Translations under genes and position numbers: made by a program | The notes under the pieces: generated by a model | The model's input: only the letters and a program-made list of their open reading frames with translations | Databases searched by the model: none | Told to the model about the DNA's origin: nothing | Part shown: piece by piece, positions 1 through 7,788 of the stretch | Layout of the letters: each line of letters begins with the position of its first letter | Position numbering within the stretch: the stretch's first letter is position 1 | DNA from: Alphaproteobacteria bacterium | GTDB taxonomy: Bacteria > Pseudomonadota > Alphaproteobacteria > Rhizobiales > Xanthobacteraceae | Direction of reading: 5' to 3' | Length of the DNA: 64,000 nt | NCBI GenBank assembly: GCA_026400395.1 | Contig: JAPLPD010000110.1 | Span: 1 to 64,000 of the forward strand

Positions 1-25
1 CAGACGCGGCCCTACGGGCGCACGC

Positions 26-86
26 CGCCGCTGCTGGGGCGCCTCCGGTCGGGCTCCGCCCTCCCTTCGTCACCCCAGCAGCGGCG
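26..86. repeat. 14-bp perfect inverted repeat (26-39 / 73-86) with a 33-nt loop at the window edge
   Basis: cgccgctgctgggg ... ccccagcagcggcg read directly; next to the direct repeats at 88-131. Confidence 0.6.
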
Positions 87-87
87 C

Positions 88-131
88 ATTCTCATCCTGA
101 TTGTCGCGGGATTCTCACCTTGATTGTCGCG
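88..131. repeat. Two 21-bp direct repeats (ATTCTCATCCTGATTGTCGCG / ATTCTCACCTTGATTGTCGCG), possibly the terminal repeats of an IS21-like element lying outside the window
   Basis: 19/21 identity with a 2-nt gap, read directly. The IS assignment is inferred only. Confidence 0.4.
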
Positions 132-144
132 CCGCAAAATGTAG

Positions 145-162
145 CCGTCACACGGCTGAGAC
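145..162 (+). promoter_or_regulatory. Weak PHO-box-like site CCGTCAC-ACGG-CTGAGAC upstream of the glycosyltransferase
   Basis: 11-bp-spaced 7-mers compared with CTGTCAT-N4-CTGTCAT; 9/14 match. Confidence 0.25.
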
Positions 163-227
163 ATGAAATGGCAATTGTCCCGTCATCGATTCTGCCAATG
201 AGCAGTAGGACGACGGTAGGTGCCTGG

Positions 228-1295
228 ATGCGGATACTGATCGCGACGGATGCTTGGCATCCGCAAGTCAACGGTGTGGTGCGCACGCTGACTTCGCTCG
301 CACGAAACGTTGAGAAACTCGGGGCGACCATCGAGTTCTTGTCGCCGGAGGGCTTTCGTTCGGTGCGCGTGCCGACCTATCCGGGACTTCGCCTGGCGCT
401 GCCAAGCCCGCGCCAGATTGCAAAACGTATCGAGGAAGCCAAGCCGGACGCCATTCATATCGCGACGGAAGGCACCATCGGAATCATGACGCGCGCCTGG
501 TGCTTGCGGCATGGCAAGCCCTTCACGACGAGTTATACGACGCGGTTTCCCGAATATATCTCAGCGCGTTGGCCGATTCCGCAAAGTTGGATATATGCCG
601 CCCTTCGCCGGTTCCACGGGGCGGCGGCGGTCACGATGGTGGCGACGCCATCGCTGACGGCGGAACTCACCGAGCGCGGGTTTCGCAATCTCGGCATGTG
701 GACGCGCGGCGTGGATACTGCCCTGTTCAGCCCTGACAAGGTAATCGAACTTGACCTCCCGCGACCGATCTTCGTCAGCGTCGGGCGCATCGCTGTCGAG
801 AAGAATCTCGAGGCGTTTCTTTCGCTCAAGCTGCCGGGAACCAAAATGGTGATAGGCACCGGCCCGCAAGAGGCCGAACTGCGGCAGCGGTTTCCAGATG
901 CGAAGTTCATGGGCCTGCTGGAAAACGGCAAGCTATCCGGGCACCTCGCCGCCGCCGACGTTTTCGTGTTCCCAAGCCTGACCGATACGTTCGGCGTGGT
1001 CCAGCTCGAGGCGCTGGCGTCCGGCGTGCCGGTGGCGGCGTTTCCGGTGACCGGTCCGAAGGATGTGATTGCCAATAATCCGATCGGCGCCTTGAACGAA
1101 GACCTTCGGACCGCATGTTTCGAGGCATTGAAAATGTCGCGGCATGCCTGCCGCGACTACGCGCTGGCGCACTCCTGGGAGCACAGCGCGCGACAATTTG
1201 TCGGCAACGTCAGACGGATCGTGCCTACTCCTTCGGACCAATCGCAGTTTCATTCGGGCGTCACGGCAACGGCGAACGGCACGTTCGTCCGTTGA
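228..1295 (+). CDS. GT4-family glycosyltransferase (Agt/SqdX-like glycolipid synthase candidate)
   Basis: MRILIATDAWHPQVNGVVRTLTSLA start; GVDTALFSP and DTFGVVQLEALASGVPVAAFPVTGPKDV GT-B motifs. Confidence 0.85.
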   Translation: MRILIATDAWHPQVNGVVRTLTSLARNVEKLGATIEFLSPEGFRSVRVPTYPGLRLALPSPRQIAKRIEEAKPDAIHIATEGTIGIMTRAWCLRHGKPFTTSYTTRFPEYISARWPIPQSWIYAALRRFHGAAAVTMVATPSLTAELTERGFRNLGMWTRGVDTALFSPDKVIELDLPRPIFVSVGRIAVEKNLEAFLSLKLPGTKMVIGTGPQEAELRQRFPDAKFMGLLENGKLSGHLAAADVFVFPSLTDTFGVVQLEALASGVPVAAFPVTGPKDVIANNPIGALNEDLRTACFEALKMSRHACRDYALAHSWEHSARQFVGNVRRIVPTPSDQSQFHSGVTATANGTFVR

Positions 1296-1339
1296 TATCG
1301 AAGAAAACGTTTTACCAACAGAAAAGGCAACGAAAGATC

Positions 1340-2038
1340 ATGACAGCACTGGCGCATGAACTCCCCAAAGACATGGTGACCAAAGCCTACGCGCGTTGGG
1401 CGCCGGTTTACGACGTGGTGTTCGGAGCGGTGTTCGATCGCGGGCGGCAGGCTGCGATCGAAGCCGCCGAGCGGATCGGCGGCCGCATACTGGAGGTCGG
1501 CGTCGGCACCGGCATCTCGCTTCCCGACTACAAGCGAACCAGCCGACTGTGCGGTGTCGATATCTCCGAGCCGATGCTGCGCAAGGCCAAGGAGCGGGTG
1601 ACCGATCTCGGCTTGAGCCACGTCGAGGGTCTTTGGGTCATGGACGCGGAACATCTGGACTTTCCGGACGCGTCGTTCGACGTGGTTGTGGCGCAATATG
1701 TCGTGACGACCGTTCCCAATCCCGAAGCGACGCTCGACGAGTTCGCGCGGGTGCTCAAGCCTGGCGGTGAGATCATTCTGTGCAGCCGCGTGGGCGCCGA
1801 CGCCGGATTGCGGCGCGTTCTGGAGCACGGTTTCGCACCGGCGGCCCGCAAGCTCGGCTGGCGGACGGAATTTCCGTTCGAGCGCTATGTGCGCTGGGCG
1901 GAACGTTCAAATGGCGTCGAACTGACCGAGCGGCGCCTTATGCCGCCACTTGGGCACTTCTCGCTCATACGGTTTACCAAGCTTGCTGAAACGGGGCGGC
2001 CTGACGTAGCCCATGAGGCCATGCAAGCCGCGGTCTGA
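1340..2038 (+). CDS. pmtA: PmtA-like phosphatidylethanolamine N-methyltransferase
   Basis: Class I SAM motif ILEVGVGTGISLPDY; YARWAPVYDVVFGAVFDRGRQAAIEAA typical of PmtA. Confidence 0.8.
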   Translation: MTALAHELPKDMVTKAYARWAPVYDVVFGAVFDRGRQAAIEAAERIGGRILEVGVGTGISLPDYKRTSRLCGVDISEPMLRKAKERVTDLGLSHVEGLWVMDAEHLDFPDASFDVVVAQYVVTTVPNPEATLDEFARVLKPGGEIILCSRVGADAGLRRVLEHGFAPAARKLGWRTEFPFERYVRWAERSNGVELTERRLMPPLGHFSLIRFTKLAETGRPDVAHEAMQAAV

Positions 2039-2102
2039 CCGCCTGATCGGACTTTCGGAAATGCCGCCCTACAGCGGCATTTCTATCCCTCGCATCTTCA
2101 AA

Positions 2103-2120
2103 CTGTCACATCGCATTCAT
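2103..2120 (+). promoter_or_regulatory. PHO-box-like site CTGTCAC-ATCG-CATTCAT
   Basis: 11-bp-spaced 7-mers (11/14 match) 46 nt upstream of the ATG at 2166. Confidence 0.45.
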
Positions 2121-2165
2121 CGAATCGCCGTAGCCAGATCGATGGCTTCGGATCGGAGAGAAATC

Positions 2166-2810
2166 ATGCAAGGCTTTCTGGAAGCGCTGCGGGTGCAGCG
2201 TTGGGACGATCATCGCTACTACCATCACAGCACGATCAACCAGTCTCTCCATCTGGTCAGCGCGTTCAGCTTCGTGTTCGCCTACGCCATGCTGCTCAAG
2301 GATCCCGCGGTTGCCGTCCTCGTGGCTTGGTTGGTCGGGATGACCAGCCGCCAGATCGGCCACTTCTTCTTTGAACCGCGCGACTACGACGTGCGCAATC
2401 AAGCCACTCACGAACATAAGGAGGAGATCAAGGTCGGCTACAACCTCCAGCGCAAGGTTGTGCTGATGTCGATCTGGGCGGCTTCTCCGATTGTGCTCTA
2501 CCTCGATCCCACATTGTTGGGCGTATTCCAGCCGCATGTCGGTGCGGAGGAATTCGTCCGCCACGTGGCGCTGGTCTGGCTCGCGGTCGGTATCGGGGGG
2601 CTGCTGTTTCGCACCATCCATCTGTTCTTCATCAAAGACGTGCAGAGCGGGTTGGTCTGGTTCACGAAAATCGTCACCGACCCGTTTCACGACATCATGC
2701 TCTATCACAAGGCCCCGCTCTACCTGATGCGCGGTGTGATGATCGATCCGGGGCATGAGGAAGCGTGGCTCGACGAGCAAGTTGAAGAGCCGGCTCCGCG
2801 GGCCAGCTGA
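2166..2810 (+). CDS. DUF962/Mpo1-like membrane protein (putative)
   Basis: YYHHSTINQSLHLVSAFSFVFAYAML ... SRQIGHFFFEPRDYD pattern with several TM segments resembles Mpo1-family H...GHxxFE topology. Confidence 0.5.
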   Translation: MQGFLEALRVQRWDDHRYYHHSTINQSLHLVSAFSFVFAYAMLLKDPAVAVLVAWLVGMTSRQIGHFFFEPRDYDVRNQATHEHKEEIKVGYNLQRKVVLMSIWAASPIVLYLDPTLLGVFQPHVGAEEFVRHVALVWLAVGIGGLLFRTIHLFFIKDVQSGLVWFTKIVTDPFHDIMLYHKAPLYLMRGVMIDPGHEEAWLDEQVEEPAPRAS

Positions 2811-2840
2811 CCGTCACGGTCTAGCGAAAAAATACGAGGT

Positions 2841-4520
2841 CTATGGATGGTCGCGCTTGGTAAAAAACCGATGCGCGATCATCTCTTTGAGGATCTGCCG
2901 CTTGATCGAACGGTTGGTGATCGACGCGTCGTGCCACCACCAGCCGTCCCGCTGCATCGCCCGTGCCGCCGCGATGAAGCGGGCTGCGACGGTTTCAAAG
3001 TCTGCTTCGGTGTAGTTAATGCTGAAGATCAGGCGACCGGTGCCGATCCAGCTCAACGCCAGCCCTTCTACTCGCAGATAGTACTGAAACATCCAGTTGT
3101 AACGCGAAGGCCGCGTGTAGCTCACGGTCCAGACAGAAGACATGTTGGCCACCTGCACGGGCAGTTCTGCTTCGCGCAGGCGAGCGTTCAGCCGCTTGGC
3201 GCGGCCGTCCCACAAGGCGTCGAGGTCGTGGTAGAGCGCCTGGGCTTCCGGCGTCTCAAGGTAGCGAAGGAACTCGTTCATCGCCCCCATTACGGCTGGG
3301 TGCGAGTTGAAGGTGCCGCGGGCGAAGCAGATGTCCGCCGGCCGCGCGTCGCGATACCGCTTCATCAACTCTTTACGGCCGCACACCACGCCGACCGGAA
3401 ATCCGCCGCCGACCGTTTTTCCGTAGGTCACGAGGTCGGCCCGGACGCCGAAGTACTCCTGGGCGCCGCCGGGCGCGAGGCGGAAGCCCATGAACACCTC
3501 GTCGAAGATCAGGACGATCTTGCGCTCCGTGCAAACCGACCGCACACACTGCAGCCAAGCGGTGTAGGCATCCCGGTCGAAATTCGCATTCCTGCTGCTG
3601 TCCACCAGGGAGGTGTCGGACGGAGCGTTACCGTTCGGATGCAGTGCCTGCAACGGATTGATGAGGACGCAAGCGATGTCATTGCGCGTCCGCAGCACGC
3701 GCAATGTATCCTCCGACATGTCCTGCAGCGTGTAGGTTTCTCGTGCCGGCAGAGGGTTGCCGACTCCGGGCTGCACGTCGCCCCACCAGCCATGGTAGGC
3801 CCCGCAGAAGCGTACCAGATGGGACCGGCGGGTGTGATAGCGCGCGAGACGAACCGCCTGCATCACCGCCTCGGTGCCCGACATGTGGAAAGACACTTCG
3901 TCGAGTCCGGAAAGTTCCTTCAAGCGCCGGACGTTGTCGGCGAACACCGGATGATACGAGCCAAGCACCAGACCAATCTCGGCTGTGCGCTCCAGGCCGC
4001 GCTGCATGCACGCCTTGTAAAGGTCAGTCCCGAACAGATTGACGCCGTACGACCCGGTAAGATCGTATGCCGTGTTGCCATCGAGATCGGTGACGGTCAC
4101 TCCGGCGGACGATTGCAGGAAGGACCCCAGCGGCAGGTGTCGGCGCACGACGCGGCTGTACTGAAAGGGTACCCGGTAGGCGTCGGTGAATTGCATATCC
4201 GATACGCCGCCGGCCGCCTCGGAGGTGGCTTCGAGCGTCCGGGTACTACGTTCCTTAAAATGGTCCGACAGCCGCATGAAGCCAGCCCGGCGCAGCTCGG
4301 CGATAGATTCAGGTGCGTCGTCGGAGCGGAAAAACCGCGCTTCGTCGTACTCGTAGAACGGCAGCATCGAGGCCACCCGCCGCGACATGCGAGCGTGGCC
4401 GGTCAGCGATTTGTGTTTGGCCTTCGACAGTTCCAGGCGCCGCTTAATCTTAATGAGCGATGTCGCCAAAGCAGCGGCGCCAAGCCCACTGATCGCCCAA
4501 GCCATGCTGCCCCATTCCAT
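2841..4520 (-). CDS. Class III PLP-dependent aminotransferase (GSA-AM-like fold) with N-terminal membrane anchor
   Basis: SFHMSGTEAVMQAVRLAR, IFDEVFMGFR, TYGKTVGGGFPVG (PLP lysine); hydrophobic N-terminus MAWAISGLGAAALATSLI. Confidence 0.8.
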   Translation of the reverse strand: MEWGSMAWAISGLGAAALATSLIKIKRRLELSKAKHKSLTGHARMSRRVASMLPFYEYDEARFFRSDDAPESIAELRRAGFMRLSDHFKERSTRTLEATSEAAGGVSDMQFTDAYRVPFQYSRVVRRHLPLGSFLQSSAGVTVTDLDGNTAYDLTGSYGVNLFGTDLYKACMQRGLERTAEIGLVLGSYHPVFADNVRRLKELSGLDEVSFHMSGTEAVMQAVRLARYHTRRSHLVRFCGAYHGWWGDVQPGVGNPLPARETYTLQDMSEDTLRVLRTRNDIACVLINPLQALHPNGNAPSDTSLVDSSRNANFDRDAYTAWLQCVRSVCTERKIVLIFDEVFMGFRLAPGGAQEYFGVRADLVTYGKTVGGGFPVGVVCGRKELMKRYRDARPADICFARGTFNSHPAVMGAMNEFLRYLETPEAQALYHDLDALWDGRAKRLNARLREAELPVQVANMSSVWTVSYTRPSRYNWMFQYYLRVEGLALSWIGTGRLIFSINYTEADFETVAARFIAAARAMQRDGWWWHDASITNRSIKRQILKEMIAHRFFTKRDHP

Positions 4521-4555
4521 AGATTCGGGGTCTATCCGAGGGAGTTAACGGGACC

Positions 4556-5422
4556 ATGACACTGCGAACCGAGATGATGCGTATATTTGCGCAGGAAGAC
4601 ATCAATTTCCTGCTTACCAACAGGATTCCCCGGCGGCTGCTGACTAGCTTTGTTGGCTGGTTCAGCCAAATCGAGCAACCGCTGATCCGCAACATCTCGA
4701 TCAAGCTTTGGAGTTTCTTTTCGGACCTGGATCTCTCGGAGGCAAAGCAGACGAAGTTTTGCAGCATGCACGCGTGTTTTACGCGGGAACTGAAGGAGGG
4801 CGCTCGGCCGGTCGATATTGACCCCGCTGTTCTGACCAGCCCGTGCGACGCGATCGTGGGCGCCGGCGGCATGATCGCGGGCAACCAATTGCTTCAGGTA
4901 AAGGGGTTTCCGTACACTCTGCAGGAATTGCTCGGGACATCGCTGCCGACGGTCGATCACGTCAACGGCTGCTATGTCACGCTGCGGCTGACTTCCAGCA
5001 TGTACCATCGTTTCCACGCACCGCACGATTGTCGTGTCGAGCAGGTGAACTACATTTCCGGCGACACTTGGAACGTCAATCCGATTGCGCTGAAGCGTAT
5101 CGAAAAGCTGTTCTGCAAGAACGAGCGGGCCGTGATTCGTACACGGACCTCAGTCGGCGGCCACAACCTAACTCTGGTGCCGGTCGCGGCCATTCTGGTT
5201 GCGAGCATCAGGTTGCATTTCATCGACGTTTTGCTCAACATCAAGCACCGGGGGCCGAATGTCATTCCGTGCGATGCATCATTCCGGAAAGGCGATGAAA
5301 TGGGTTGGTTCGAGCATGGCTCGACGATCATCGTCCTCGCGCCCCGCGGATTTTCGCTGTGCGGCAACGTCCGCGAGGGCGCGACCATCCGTATGGGGCA
5401 GCCGCTGATGCGGCTGCCCTAA
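4556..5422 (+). CDS. psd: Phosphatidylserine decarboxylase family protein
   Basis: LTSPCDAIV, VNGCYVTLRL..YHRFHAPHDCRV, and C-terminal GST cleavage motif FEHGSTIIVLAP. Confidence 0.85.
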   Translation: MTLRTEMMRIFAQEDINFLLTNRIPRRLLTSFVGWFSQIEQPLIRNISIKLWSFFSDLDLSEAKQTKFCSMHACFTRELKEGARPVDIDPAVLTSPCDAIVGAGGMIAGNQLLQVKGFPYTLQELLGTSLPTVDHVNGCYVTLRLTSSMYHRFHAPHDCRVEQVNYISGDTWNVNPIALKRIEKLFCKNERAVIRTRTSVGGHNLTLVPVAAILVASIRLHFIDVLLNIKHRGPNVIPCDASFRKGDEMGWFEHGSTIIVLAPRGFSLCGNVREGATIRMGQPLMRLP

Positions 5423-5423
5423 T

Positions 5424-6209
5424 TCAGCGCGCGGGCGCGTATCCGGCCGCGAAGCGCTGAGACTCGGACCCTGGCGACGATTGTTGAATCCGAACGACGA
5501 TGTCGCTGGTCGTGTCCGCCTTCGGGCGTTCTTTGGCGAAAGCGTGGCCTTCGATCATGTAATAAACGGCCTCTGCGATGTTGGTCGCGTGGTCGCCCAT
5601 GCGCTCGATGTTCTTGGCGCAAAACAGCAGATGGATACCGAAGGCCACGGTGCCCGGATCCTCCATCATGTAAGTCAGCAGTTCCCGAAATAGCGATGTA
5701 TACATCGAATCGATCTCTTCGTCGCGGTTTCGCACTTCGACGGCCTTCTGGCCGTCCTTCTCGGCGAAACTGTCGAGAGCGTCCCGCAGTAGATGAATCG
5801 CCAGGTCGGTCATGTGCGTCACGCCCCGCAGCGCCTTGCGCGGCATGTTTTCGCCATTCATAGCGTCAATACGTTGGCCGATATTTTTGGCGAGCTCGCC
5901 GATCCGTTCGAGTTCGTTAGCGATCCGTAGAATGCCCACGATCTCACGCAGATCAACCGCCATTGGCTGGCGGGTTGCTATTGTCTCGATTGCCTTTTGT
6001 TCGATATCGAATTGTTGCGCATCGAGCTTGGCATCGCCGCAGACGACTCGTTTGCCGCGGGCGCTGTCGGACCGTGTTAACGCATCGACCGATTCGATCA
6101 GTTGCCGCTCGGCATAGCCGCCCATCTCGGAGATCATGCGGGTGAGGTCGAGAAGGTCGGCGTCAAATGCCTTAGTTGTGTGTTCTGTAATCGCGATTGC
6201 CATCGTCAT
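5424..6209 (-). CDS. phoU: Phosphate transport system regulatory protein PhoU
   Basis: Two PhoU repeats: HTTKAFDADLLDLTRMISEMGGYAERQL and ERMGDHATNIAEAVYYMIEG. Confidence 0.9.
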   Translation of the reverse strand: MTMAIAITEHTTKAFDADLLDLTRMISEMGGYAERQLIESVDALTRSDSARGKRVVCGDAKLDAQQFDIEQKAIETIATRQPMAVDLREIVGILRIANELERIGELAKNIGQRIDAMNGENMPRKALRGVTHMTDLAIHLLRDALDSFAEKDGQKAVEVRNRDEEIDSMYTSLFRELLTYMMEDPGTVAFGIHLLFCAKNIERMGDHATNIAEAVYYMIEGHAFAKERPKADTTSDIVVRIQQSSPGSESQRFAAGYAPAR

Positions 6210-6374
6210 TCCTTTGCCGCGCTGGCAGCAGCGCGGCGAATTTCCAAGGGTCGAAGCTTCTGTGGGCGTTTGGATGCCGACCTGGGCTCGAATGGGAGGA
6301 TGCGGCGGATGCCCATGATTACTACGGGAGTCCTGGCTACCGAGAGCCTTAACGCAGCGGGTTTTCACAAGACT

Positions 6375-7244
6375 TCAAGTCGTATGATGATTCGGTGACG
6401 CGGTTATGACACCGGTGCCGGAGACGCCCGGCCGACTGTCTACGTTGCAGCCGAGCGTGCGATTGGTCCAGTCGATAATTTCGAGGCGACCGTCGAAATG
6501 TTCGACCACCGCAGTGCAGCTTTCAACCCAGTCGCCGCAATTGACGTATGTGAGACCGTCAGACTGCCGGATCGTGGCGTGGTGAATGTGGCCGCAGATC
6601 ACACCATCGACATGGTGGCGCGCCGCTTCGGCTGTCAAAGTCCGTTCGTATTCGCCGATGAAGTTGACTGCGTTCTTGACTTTGAGCTTGACCCATTGCG
6701 AGAGCGACCAATAGGGCAGGCCAAGCAGGCGCCGCGCCGCATTGAACCAAGTGTTGGCCGATATGGCGAAATCGTAGGCTTTGTTGCCCAGCAACGCGAG
6801 CCAACGCGCGTGGCGTATCACCACATCAAACAGATCGCCGTGGATGACCAGGAACCGGCGGCCATCCGCCGTGGTATGGATCATGTTTTCGGCAACTTCG
6901 ACGCCGCCGAAATGCGTGCCGTAGAAATCGCGCAGGAACTCGTCGTGATTGCCCGGAATGTAGATGACTCGCGCGCCCTTGCGCGCGCGCCGTAGTAGCT
7001 TCTGGACAACATCGTTGTGCGCCTGCGGCCAATACCATCCAGATCGGAGCATCCAGCCATCAACGATATCGCCGACGAGATAAATCACGTCGGCTTCATG
7101 ATCGCGAAGAAATTCGAGCACCTTTTCCGCTTGGCAGCCTTTGGTGCCGAGATGCAGGTCGGACAGAAACAACGTCCGAACTCTCGTCTGTCCCTCAGGC
7201 TCCAGCGCCAAGCTCGGTTCTGCGACAAAGTTCATGGTATCCAA
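6375..7244 (-). CDS. Calcineurin-like metallophosphoesterase, LpxH/PlcP-like
   Basis: FLSDLHLGTKG, LVGDIVDGW, IPGNHDE, VIHGD, GHIHHA metallophosphoesterase motifs. Confidence 0.85.
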   Translation of the reverse strand: MDTMNFVAEPSLALEPEGQTRVRTLFLSDLHLGTKGCQAEKVLEFLRDHEADVIYLVGDIVDGWMLRSGWYWPQAHNDVVQKLLRRARKGARVIYIPGNHDEFLRDFYGTHFGGVEVAENMIHTTADGRRFLVIHGDLFDVVIRHARWLALLGNKAYDFAISANTWFNAARRLLGLPYWSLSQWVKLKVKNAVNFIGEYERTLTAEAARHHVDGVICGHIHHATIRQSDGLTYVNCGDWVESCTAVVEHFDGRLEIIDWTNRTLGCNVDSRPGVSGTGVITASPNHHTT

Positions 7245-7301
7245 TTAGGCGATTCCTGTTGCGTTTCGATGACGTTGCGCGGGTTCGTGGCGCTGAAACG
7301 T

Positions 7302-7622
7302 CTAGCTTGGTGTCGCCAGCTTCAAACCGACCGTGTCCGCGACGATCATGACGAGGCATCCGATGCGAGCCGCGTCGGCCGATTCTCCGAACAAGAATAT
7401 GCCGGCGATGGCCGCGCCTGCGGCGCCGATGCCGGTCCATATGGCATAGGCGGTTCCGAACGGAACTGACTTCAGCGACAGGCCCAGCAGGGCGAAGCTC
7501 AACGCGATCGCAACAAACGTTCCGATGCTCGGCCAAAGCCGAGTGAAGCCAGCTGAGTATTTCAACCCAAGCGCCCAGGCGATCTCCAGCAGTCCGGCAA
7601 GCAGCAGCGCGACCCAAGCCAT
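7302..7622 (-). CDS. Small multidrug resistance (SMR/SugE-type) transporter
   Basis: 106 aa, four TM segments; MAWVALLLAGLLEIAWALGLKYSAGFTRLWPS and SVPFGTAYAIWTGIGA signature. Confidence 0.85.
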   Translation of the reverse strand: MAWVALLLAGLLEIAWALGLKYSAGFTRLWPSIGTFVAIALSFALLGLSLKSVPFGTAYAIWTGIGAAGAAIAGIFLFGESADAARIGCLVMIVADTVGLKLATPS

Positions 7623-7728
7623 AGAAGCGGCCCCGTTATGATGTGGCGCGCTTACCGCGCGTTCATGTCGTGGCGGTGAATGTCGGGGCCGATGTCAATC
7701 TATGCCGAGTCATTGTCGAGTCGCATAC

Positions 7729-7746
7729 CTGTCGGCTCACTGTCAG
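7729..7746 (+). promoter_or_regulatory. PHO box CTGTCGG-CTCA-CTGTCAG
   Basis: Two CTGTC cores exactly 11 bp apart, 43 nt upstream of the phoD ATG. Confidence 0.7.
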
Positions 7747-7788
7747 AAACCACCGGCATGGTCCGCCTGATTCGAAGGTGGAGGTCCG

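Noticed and set aside
2847-4559. 570-aa plus-strand ORF opposite the aminotransferase gene
   Set aside because: Antisense to a gene with clear class III aminotransferase motifs; Arg/His/Pro-rich translation with no recognisable domain; typical high-GC shadow ORF.
4545-4562. PHO-box-like site (minus strand GTGTCAT-GGTC-CCGTTAA) overlapping the psd start
   Set aside because: Second half-site is weak and the location inside a start codon region makes a chance match likely.
7623-7788. Guanidine-type riboswitch upstream of the SMR gene
   Set aside because: No convincing conserved ykkC-like or mini-ykkC (ACGR stem-loop) pattern could be picked out by eye; a covariance-model search would be needed.
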